Source of the DNA: Bigelowiella natans CCMP2755
Lineage: Eukaryota > Cercozoa > Chlorarachniophyceae
Direction: 5' to 3'
NCBI GenBank assembly: GCA_000320545.1
Contig: ADNK01001499.1
Coordinates: 1 to 22,175 of the forward strand
DNA: 22,175 nt
A model generated the notes under the pieces. It did no database searches. It was not told the origin of the DNA and was given only the letters and a program-made list of their open reading frames with translations. Of the stretch, positions 1 through 8,430 are shown piece by piece (position 1 is the first letter of the stretch; each line of letters opens with the position of its first letter). The position numbers and the translations under genes are program-made.

Positions 1-2
1 CG

Positions 3-2384
3 TTCAGTAGTCAGAACTACAGGGCATACACACATGATGGGATGGCGTCTGTGTTGTGGGTGTTTGTGTTTGTGTATGTGGATGATGACATAATATGTAC
101 CAACACAGTCGTCGCTCAGATCTTCCTCCTGGAAAATATATTTATTAGGTTTGCACACTTCGGTTTTACTATTAGACTGCAGAAGTGTACATTCCTAGCT
201 ACAAGAATCAAGTGGTGTGGATATTACCTGGAGCAAGGCCGCATCACCCCAAACCCCGAGAAAGTAGCAGCACTACAGCAAGCCCCTAAACCTAAGAATG
301 CAAAGGAGTTAAAGTCATTCTTGCAGACTGCAGCTTGGATACTACGTAGGTTCTCCCCTACCTACGCTAGGACTGCAGCTGCTTTTACTACTGCTTACCG
401 GAAGGAGAACTCTGTAGGCCTCAGCTTCGCTAAGGTGTGGGCCAAGGCTGGCCTTGATGCCCACTTCGATAACCTAATAAAGTTATGCAGCAACACCCTA
501 TTGAATGCTAAGCTAGACACTACTAGACCAGCTACCCTATGGACAGACTGGTCTAAGCTAGGTATGGCTGCTGTACTTACCCAAGACCAGCAGATCATAC
601 GGGTGTGGGGCAGGGCCTGCACAGCAGCTGAGGCCAAGTACAGCCCTACAAAAGGAGAGTATAAAGCCATGACTGAGGCGCAGAGGAAACTAAGATACTA
701 CCTGCTGTCGGTGCCCAGCTTCACCTTAATGACTGACCACAAGCCCCTCCTAGGCATCGACCGCAAGCTCGAAGCGCCTAACGATGAGTATGCAGCTATG
801 AGGGCGGACACGGAAGAGTTTAGGGACAAGAGGACAGTGGTCTACGCACCAGGAGACAAGCAGCTTGCTGACTATTTCAGCAGGCTGTTCGAAAAGAAAG
901 TCCCTACCCAGGTCACCCCTATGGTTAACGCGATTACCTTCGAGGACGGCGACTTCCTGCCTGAGCCAGAGGAGCTCCAGCACCTTCAAGAACACCTGGA
1001 TAAATACAAACACAAGCATGAGGTACTTAGTGATAGGATATATGTATACACTAATAATGTTAGGCGTACCTACGTGCCACGGCGGACCAGGGGAGCCCTT
1101 CTCTTTACCGCCCATGGACCTGCACACGTAGGAGAAAACCATATCACTGCTCTACTCTACCATTACTACTGGCCCTACAAGCTAAAAGAGATAAGGACAT
1201 ACCTGCGTGGCTGCAGGTGCTCCAGCTTGAAGGCGGCAGGCGTCGCCACCAAGGAGTCCAGCAAGAGCCGTGCATCTAAGAAAATCAAAGCAAGGAACTT
1301 CTTAGATATCGTGCAAATTGATGTTTATAAGTACGATGGCTATCACTACCTTACCTTCGTTGATGTGGCCACTGGAAAGTGCTGGGTTAAAAAGATTATC
1401 AAGGTCAACGTTGCTAAGAAGAACAAAGGCTTATATAAGCAGAGGCTTACTAACTGCTACCGTACCTGGGAGTCTGAGCTCCAGGCTATCCCTGATGAAG
1501 TTAGCATAAACAAGATACCAAAGAAGTTACATGTGGATAATGAGACCTCTCTTCTACAGCTACCACACCCTAATATTGATGCCTCACCTGTATACTATGC
1601 CCAGTCCAACTCCAAGGTAGAGCGACTCCACCGCACCTTGGCCAACCTAAGCAGGATAAATAGCACCACACCAGACAAGATACAAGGGTTAGTAAACGAC
1701 ACCTTCACGTCTGGGGGAGGTATCAAGGATAAGGAGAGGGAAGAAGGCGACGACAACGACGACGATACCGAGAGCGAAGACGAGAAGGTCCCGTACGATG
1801 GCCGAGTTCTAAAGGAAGGACAGTATGTTAGGGCCAAGGTAAATCTGAGATCGAGAAATAAACAAGACCCCTTCTGGGGTGGCGTTGCAAAGGTTACCGA
1901 GAGGAAGGGGAGGAAGCAGTACTACATCTATGATGGGAACAGGGTCACCTTGCGCCACATCAGTCACCTAAAGAATTATGATATCGGTGAGAAGCTCCTA
2001 GAGGATGTTAAAGTAAACCCTACTGTGTGGGAGCGAGCAATGCCTTGTTTAGGACCCCGACCTAAGTTCGATGTGGAATATGGAAACAATAAGGTCAGGG
2101 TGAACGACGATTGGCGCATGAAGATTGTCTATCTAGGCTACCCTGGATTACGAAATATGGAGAGGGTAGCTATGAAAATAAAGGACGGAAAATATCAGCT
2201 ACTCTACCTAGCTGTTCCCGACTTACCCTTTGAGCACTGGTATAAGGTCCTGGGGGACCTTGATGCAGAGGGCTGGTATGGACACGAACCTAAGGACGAA
2301 GGTGAGTTCTGGGTAAGCGACAAAGGAGATAAGGTTAGAGAGGAATCTATTACCTGGTGGTTGGTGAAGTTCCGAAAGCGATGA
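3..2384 (+). CDS. Ty3/Gypsy-type retrotransposon Pol, 5'-truncated by the window edge
   Basis: Polyprotein for reverse transcription and integration of an LTR retroelement. The frame is open from the first bases, so the true start lies outside the window and the ATG at 42 is internal. Domains in order: end of reverse transcriptase with the YVDD active site (from 75) and a Gypsy-type thumb/connection; RNase H with TDWS (about 544), GEY (about 655) and MTDHK (about 730); integrase zinc-binding region (about 1110-1250), degenerate with C-x-C instead of C-x2-C; catalytic core with Asp 1320-1322, Asp 1536-1538 and Glu 1620-1622; an acidic linker (about 1740-1790); an SH3-like GPY/F-type module (about 1810-1975); and about 130 further C-terminal residues I do not recognise. 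There are no internal stops, so it could be recently active. The 3' LTR follows 51 bp after the stop. Gag and protease are not in view. Confidence 0.9.
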   Translation, partial: FSSQNYRAYTHDGMASVLWVFVFVYVDDDIICTNTVVAQIFLLENIFIRFAHFGFTIRLQKCTFLATRIKWCGYYLEQGRITPNPEKVAALQQAPKPKNAKELKSFLQTAAWILRRFSPTYARTAAAFTTAYRKENSVGLSFAKVWAKAGLDAHFDNLIKLCSNTLLNAKLDTTRPATLWTDWSKLGMAAVLTQDQQIIRVWGRACTAAEAKYSPTKGEYKAMTEAQRKLRYYLLSVPSFTLMTDHKPLLGIDRKLEAPNDEYAAMRADTEEFRDKRTVVYAPGDKQLADYFSRLFEKKVPTQVTPMVNAITFEDGDFLPEPEELQHLQEHLDKYKHKHEVLSDRIYVYTNNVRRTYVPRRTRGALLFTAHGPAHVGENHITALLYHYYWPYKLKEIRTYLRGCRCSSLKAAGVATKESSKSRASKKIKARNFLDIVQIDVYKYDGYHYLTFVDVATGKCWVKKIIKVNVAKKNKGLYKQRLTNCYRTWESELQAIPDEVSINKIPKKLHVDNETSLLQLPHPNIDASPVYYAQSNSKVERLHRTLANLSRINSTTPDKIQGLVNDTFTSGGGIKDKEREEGDDNDDDTESEDEKVPYDGRVLKEGQYVRAKVNLRSRNKQDPFWGGVAKVTERKGRKQYYIYDGNRVTLRHISHLKNYDIGEKLLEDVKVNPTVWERAMPCLGPRPKFDVEYGNNKVRVNDDWRMKIVYLGYPGLRNMERVAMKIKDGKYQLLYLAVPDLPFEHWYKVLGDLDAEGWYGHEPKDEGEFWVSDKGDKVREESITWWLVKFRKR

Positions 2385-2427
2385 AGGTCTAAGGGAATAA
2401 GGAAGGAAGGAAGGAGCAACGTGACTT

Positions 2428-2435
2428 GGGGGAGG
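2428..2435 (+). promoter_or_regulatory. Polypurine tract (plus-strand primer)
   Basis: The purine run GGGGGAGG lies directly against the TG that opens the LTR. This is the standard place for the RNase H-resistant primer of plus-strand DNA synthesis in LTR retroelements. Called from position and composition. Confidence 0.75.
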
Positions 2436-2761
2436 TGTAGCGCGTACCACTACGCGGGCACAAGTCACGTGCGACAACAAAGGGGTTGTCGCGGATATAG
2501 AATATAGATAACGTAGATATTAATACAGCATAGGCACGTGGGTTCCGGCGGGACTCATGGCAGCACACCGGAAGTGTGCTGCCCCACGTGCGGCGGCATT
2601 CGCGAAAGCTTCGCGAATGATTACGCAGTGCACGATTTAATAAAAATATAATCTTTAATAAAAATAAACACAACTCTTCAAAAGGAAGCAAACGTGCCTT
2701 TCCCCCCCCCTGCCTACTTGTGCACGTAGCGCCTCGGCCTGTGAACACCTTACGCGCAACA
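2436..2761 (+). repeat. 3' long terminal repeat, 326 bp
   Basis: It starts TGTAGCGCG and ends CGCGCAACA. These ends are inverted repeats of each other with one mismatch and give the canonical TG...CA termini. It is preceded by a polypurine tract and the pol stop codon. Inside are AATAAA signals at 2639, 2657 and 2663 and two strong hairpins (2559-2583 and 2597-2619). The expected 5' LTR lies left of the window, so the repeat cannot be confirmed by alignment here. The bases after it (GTTGC) would be one copy of the target-site duplication. Confidence 0.8.
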
Positions 2762-2788
2762 GTTGCAAGGTCACACTTTCTTCCTCTG

Positions 2789-3042
2789 TGGACCACCGAA
2801 GACACAAGAACTGGGATTCATGAAGCCCGGGTGCTCGAGAAGTGATCCCGGGCGGGGCTCAGTCAATCTGTCCGGAGTGTCCGAAGGTGTCCGGAGGTCG
2901 TTGGAGTGTCTCCAGAGAGTGTCCGGAGGTGTGCATCCTGAGAGTCTCCGGATATTTGTCCGGAGGTGTGCATCCGGAGAACGGGATTACCTCTCGAGCA
3001 CCCGGGCTTTACAAATCCCAGTTTCATGTCTTCGGTGGTCCA
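2789..3042. mobile_element. MITE-like element with about 60-bp terminal inverted repeats
   Basis: The left arm 2789-2850 and right arm 2982-3042 are inverted copies, with one indel and a few substitutions; both outer ends carry GGACCACCGAAGACA-type sequence. The 130-bp centre holds several copies of a GTCCGGAGG motif, including a repeated GTCCGGAGGTGTGCATCC block. No coding frame fits a transposase. The size and structure match a non-autonomous DNA element, but no clear target-site duplication is visible. It sits only 27 bp from the LTR end. It could also be a foldback repeat of another origin. Confidence 0.65.
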
Positions 3043-3049
3043 TGTACTG

Positions 3050-3076
3050 AATTCAAACATTTGAAATGTTTGAATT
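3050..3076. repeat. Near-perfect 27-bp palindrome
   Basis: Two 13-bp arms (AATTCAAACATTT and its complement) are separated by a single G. It lies between the inverted-repeat element and the predicted start codon at 3114, so it may be a cruciform or a dimer-protein binding site in the promoter of the next gene. Confidence 0.7.
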
Positions 3077-3113
3077 TGTAATCATTTGAATTCCTTGTCA
3101 TATTTCAAAAACC

Positions 3114-3542
3114 ATGCCCCCAGCTGCCTCACCCCTTGTGCTGCTTCTGGCACTCTGGCACCCAGCCAGGGCAGTGAACCTCGAGGCAGATGCAAACGTC
3201 GACTATCTTCATCAGCTCACGTAATCTACAAAATTGAAATTTTACACAAATACATAGCATTGCACGCCAAGACTCGATGAAGAAAAATTGAGTTGGAATT
3301 GTCAGGCGAGTTTGTATATCTGATCCCAAGTAATAACAACTCACGTCAGGGAACCAGATGCTACTGCTATCTTACATAGTAGCCAAAGAAGTGTACGATC
3401 AACTTTGCGGGGCAATGGTCGCTACCATCAGCATCGCAACTCTACAGCAGTTGTAGTCGGTGGTTTGGCTGGTCTTGACAAGGGCGCAACATCGACCTAT
3501 TCTATGTGTTTTTACTTCAAGTTTCCAATTGCAGGTTACACC

Positions 3543-3587
<45 letters not shown>

Positions 3588-4564
3588 ACTCACTCCCCCC
3601 CCTCCCCCCCTTTTCCCAACCCCGCCTCCCCCTCTCGCATTCATTCACTGGAGTGCTTTGCCTTCACGCTAGGCCCTTTATATGCTTCTGCTGCCTTCGG
3701 GGCCAAGTTTGAGATGACATCGTACTGGGAGCATACTGAACTGGATACTAAGAAGTAGTAGCAGATTATACATGGATTATGCTACTTTAATAACCATAGC
3801 ATACACGTTCGACTTAGTTGTTTACATTTGGCTTCCTAGTACTTCTTCTTCTTCTTCTTCTCCCCTAGCCCTGCCCCCCCCGCTCTCTCTCCTGACGTGA
3901 TGTATGGACGTCCAGAACTGTGGTTTCTGTTTCGGCATTTGGCGGAGGCGGATTGGGAGTTGATTTCCTAGTAAGTTATGTGTACCACTCAATGTGTACA
4001 AATATTATATATATATATATATATATATTTATTTATTTATGTGTGTGTGTGTGTATAAATATGTGTATTTAAACATATCAGATTGGTGGAATCTCTCTTT
4101 CTGTGAGCGTAACGTTTACAGCGGAAATGATCAAGGCAGATGATCCGAGACCTCAGGATACGATGCAATTTCTCTTCAAAAAGATGATGTAATTGCACAT
4201 GGCAACACAGGCATAATTACATATGATCGATCATGTATATGATGTAGTCGTACATGGCAACACAGGCATGATTACATATGGTCAATCATGTATATACATA
4301 AATAATGTATATATGTGTAAATTATTTTTATTTGTATGATTTTTATTTACATCTAGATACGACAAGCTGGAGAAGCTCAGAGTTGTCAAAAAAACAGTGG
4401 CCGGCGCAAGCAAGATGACACCAAAAGATCTTGCCAGTCTCGATACAAAATTGGCGAAGTAACTCTCTCTCTCTCTCTCTCTCTCTTCTCCTCTTATTCT
4501 CTTTATCTATCTAGCTATATATTTCCCCCTGTATCTGTTAAATCTACATAATATGTTCATAATT

Positions 4565-4596
<32 letters not shown>

Positions 4597-5627
4597 TGTG
4601 CATTTTTCATCCTGCAGGTACTACAATGATTTTACATCGGTCATACCTCTACATCCCGATGGAGCAAAAGCCAAGGAAATCTATGGAAAGGTCAATACAG
4701 TTCTATTTACCCACAGTTGTTTGAAATGGTATCGACGCTCTCATCTGTAACGTCTTCGTTTCCATCACGCAAACAGCAGCAGCAGCAACTGCAGCTAGAA
4801 TAACACAACCACGACAAGAACGGCTTATACTAACACGGACCCACCCATGCATAAACGACGTGTAGGGATTGAGAGCTGCATTCGAGGAGATAGCCAACGA
4901 GTTCGCCAACAAAGTAGACACCGTCTGGAATCACCAAGACGTCAGGAATGGTCGTGAGGCATTGGATATTGGTTAGCACACTCGCGCACTTAGTATGTAT
5001 GAACCAGCATTGCTCCTTTTTGCAGCATCTCATTCGTTAGCTAATCAGCGAATCAAGCCATGGTAGCTCTGAACAGTCGAGACCGTGACCAAGAAGCTGG
5101 TATACAAAGGAAGAGGGATAAACAACAGCAACGCATTCTTAACACAGCACGGGTATCATCTACTTATCTCCCCCTTACAGCAGCTATTACCACTACCACC
5201 ACCACCACCACTACCAGCAGCACCTTAACAACCCAACTCGTCCTGACCAAACGCCCGGTTCTAAATACAGGAGTTGCTGGAAAAATGGAAACACCAGATG
5301 CACAAGCATTATGCCAGGATCTTCCTTGATAAGACATGGACAAGGAGATCGGTCGTAGTAGCAGCAGCAGTAGTATTAGTAGTAGAAGTAAAACCAGTGG
5401 TCGTACTCCACCGGCAAGAAGAGGATAACAGCATGTGTTGTTAAGAAGATTCTCATTACGATCCTCACTCTTCTTCTTCTTCTTTTTCTTCTCCTTCTCC
5501 TTCTTTTAACTACCAACAGCACAACACCCAATGTAGCGTCATTCCTACTCCGGCAATAAAAGAGCAGGGAGAGAGTGACGACGATTTCAAGAAGAGGCTC
5601 TTTAAACAGACAGGTACTACCTCACCT

Positions 5628-5665
<38 letters not shown>

Positions 5666-5842
5666 AAAGAGAGAGAGAGGGGGAGAGATAGAGAGAGGCT
5701 AGAGGCATATATACATACTATATGGATCTTGCATATACACACATATATTGTACACACACTAATACACATGTATACGGACATATTTATGTATAATATAGTA
5801 TAAATATAATATATATATATATATATATATATAGGCGGTATG

Positions 5843-5880
<38 letters not shown>

Positions 5881-6334
5881 TATATACTGTATCTGCGTAT
5901 AATATGTGCTACAGTTTGAAGTACGTTTTTGAAGAGTATACAAACTTACTTTCCTGATTCATGCTCTCCCCCGCCTCTCCCCCCCCCCCCCCTCTCTCAC
6001 CTCAGCCAAAAAAGTCATGTGCACTGTATTCAAGACTGGATTCCTGCTTAATGAGCGTAGTGGTAACGACAAGACCAATATGGAAAATATGATGTGGCTG
6101 ATGTTCCCAAAGCTCCACCCTTCTACAGATCCCGATGAAAATGAGGTTTGCTCAACTCTAAACAGTCTTTTGTACGCCCCCCCCACTTCTAATACCTACC
6201 CTCTTTCATGGTCGCTTTAACCGCCATCTCTCGAGGAACCATACGTCGTTTTGCCGTCCATTCATCTGACCTCATGCAAGAATATCATTGTCATTACTGC
6301 TACTATGTATGCTGAGACAACTACTACCACCACC

Positions 6335-6366
<32 letters not shown>

Positions 6367-7113
6367 CAGGTTATAATTTAATAATGGCTTACATGATTAG
6401 TTCATCGATTGGATGCGAAGCCTTCACTCGAAGTATTTGATGTTCCGAAGAATGTTCGGTATGATGCACTCACGCAAATAATCGTATTCTGTCTAACCAT
6501 TCGCTCACCCCCCCCCCACACTTTAACGGCAGTGCCGTTTCACTTTTCCGTTCCTTTTTCGCTACAACTGCCAGTACCCTTAAGCAGCAAGTAGGTCACA
6601 CACTTACAAATTAATACCGTTGATGATGATAGGTACAGAGAGAGTTGAAAGCGGGCGGCTCGAGAGGCCGCAGGTCCTGGAGCCGCACGTTGATCAAGAA
6701 GGCAATACGGTCGAAAGAGATCGATTATACATCTATAAAGACGCTCTCATGCACACGTAAGCACATTCCCTTGAGCCTTTACATTCTCCCCCACCTTTCT
6801 CCATGATACATCTACCATGCACGAACGAAGGTCAAATGCGTAGAGAAAACATGGTAGTAACCTACCCGTAAAAACAACAACAATAATAACAACAACAGGT
6901 ACTTCACGCTGTCCAGCATGATGTCAGACGCTCGCGGTTTTGGCGACCAAATCCGTGAGTTTCAAGAATTTTCTCAACAACAAGAGACATACTCGAATTG
7001 TTTAAGCAAGCTCGAAGTAATGATTGACGTTAAAGTTAAGGCTGGATTGGGAGTGTCAGACTCATTGAAAGATATGTGCGGTGGGCCGAATTCCGGTAAT
7101 ATTATATATATAA

Positions 7114-7150
<37 letters not shown>

Positions 7151-7421
7151 TAGACTCCTTGTAGTGTGTGCTCCCTTTCTTTCTCGTGCTAGAGTAGAGT
7201 TAACCTTAAGCACCTTGTGCGTGCGTGTGTGTGTGGGTGTCGCCGTTTGCAGGCGTTGCTATCGTAGGAGGAGTAAAATCGGGTATGCGGAAGGAATTGG
7301 TGAAGCCAGAACCAGGCCACCCACAGACCTGTCAACTCACGGATTGGCACACTGTTCCACCTTCCTATACGATCAGCCTGCTCACTAAATACCTCTCCCT
7401 TGACTTCAAAAAAAAGTAAGC

Positions 7422-7489
<68 letters not shown>

Positions 7490-8430
7490 CCGCCTCTCTA
7501 TTTCACGTTCTCGAATACCCTTAACCCCTACTAATATACATGATTTCCATGCGCATGGAAACAAGGTATCTGAAGCTGACTAATGGGAAGAAAAGTTCGC
7601 GCTGGGTTACTGCTATCAGAGTCCAATATCCATCCGCTGCCCCCGAAGAATTCGAAGAAAAGTTGCTTCAAGAAAGTTTGCTTTTGTCGGCTAGTGTGGT
7701 GTACTACGTCAGCTCAGCTGTTTACGATTACTTCAGTGATGTTCGGTCCAACACAGAGAGCGGTACTACCGAGCGAAGCAACGCTATTGCTGATATTGCT
7801 GCACAGGCAGTAGCGTCCGTACTGGCAGCCATGAAATCATTTGCATCTGCAATAGGAGGGGATGTACTCGGTCTGCTATTCCCTAGCGATGAAGATCCAT
7901 CAGTAGATTCTGAGGATGAAAATGGCATCACAAAAAAGCTTATGAATTTTTTGGAAACATTAGCTGACGCGGAAGCAACAAGTACCCGCATGAGTGGTTA
8001 TGAGATCTCGTTCGCGAACGTGGATGCAAATCCAAGGGCTGATGACCCAACGCTTAACATAAAGATGAAATCATTTACTGTAGAACAACAGGCGATTGAT
8101 GGAGAGGCCTTTGGCGCTTTCTTCAATTCTGGCACCTCTAAGGATTGTCTTAACACAAATCTTAAGGTAAAAGAGTTTGCTCGGAGCCTGCCTGGCTCTG
8201 CTAAGCTAACGAGAGCTGCGAGCAATGCCAGCACCCGCGTTGAAGGAATCTTTTCGAAATTTAAGGCAGCTTTCACGGCCATGTCGACTTCGATGGATAA
8301 TCTCAAAACAAAATCCGCACAGATCATGCAAGACTACAATGAGAAGATACGACAAGGCACCGCTGCTCCTTTGGTCATGCCAGGGGCTCCCATCTTCCTT
8401 CTCAGCCCTCCACCTCAACCAGCGTTGTGA
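3114..8430 (+). CDS. Secreted or secretory-pathway protein of unknown family, about 16 exons, about 775 aa
   Basis: Predicted exons: 3114-3220, 3380-3417, 3673-3754, 4108-4188, 4357-4458, 4618-4690, 4866-4971, 5077-5099, 5271-5351, 5520-5613, 6006-6145, 6401-6458, 6639-6756, 6899-7095, 7253-7415, 7566-8430. All introns are GT-AG, most acceptors follow pyrimidine tracts, and all phases agree, giving one open frame. Exon 1 encodes a classic signal peptide (Met, a short Leu-rich core, then an Ala-Arg-Ala cleavage-like site near residue 20). The middle is charged and helical (for example ELLEKWKHQMHK). The 288-residue last exon carries a hydrophobic helix (residues about 520-541), an Ala-rich helix, an acidic patch SDEDPSVDSEDE (about 595-606) and a Pro-rich end. 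I recognise no known domain. Exons 2-3 are the least certain, because an alternative frame reads better locally. Exon 8 would be a 23-nt microexon. Confidence 0.72.
3547..3583. repeat. (CT)n microsatellite in intron 2
   Basis: An uninterrupted CT run of about 37 bp, followed by CACT and C-rich sequence. It forms an extended pyrimidine tract upstream of the predicted acceptor at 3672. Confidence 0.9.
4186..4295. repeat. 55-bp tandem duplication spanning a splice donor
   Basis: Copies at 4186-4240 and 4241-4295 match at all but about six positions. Copy 1 begins with the last three bases of predicted exon 4 (GAT) and its donor GTAATT, so the duplication produced a second GAT|GTAGTC downstream. 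Confidence 0.85.
5629..5876. repeat. Cluster of (AT)n and GA-rich microsatellites in intron 10
   Basis: Pure AT runs at about 5629-5661, 5811-5833 and 5850-5876, with a GA-rich stretch near 5668-5698. They fill most of the 392-bp intron 5614-6005. No coding sense is seen. Confidence 0.9.
7425..7487. repeat. Compound (CT)n(GT)n microsatellite next to the exon 15 donor
   Basis: A CT run at 7425-7459 passes directly into a GT run at 7460-7487, starting nine bases after the GTAAG donor at 7416. An AT run (7118-7147) occupies the same near-donor position in the preceding intron. Confidence 0.9.

Noticed and set aside
7540-7565. ATG at 7540 as the start of a separate 296-aa single-exon gene
   Set aside because: The acceptor at 7565 joins the previous exon in phase and the upstream chain of exons is continuous, so this ATG is taken to be intronic.
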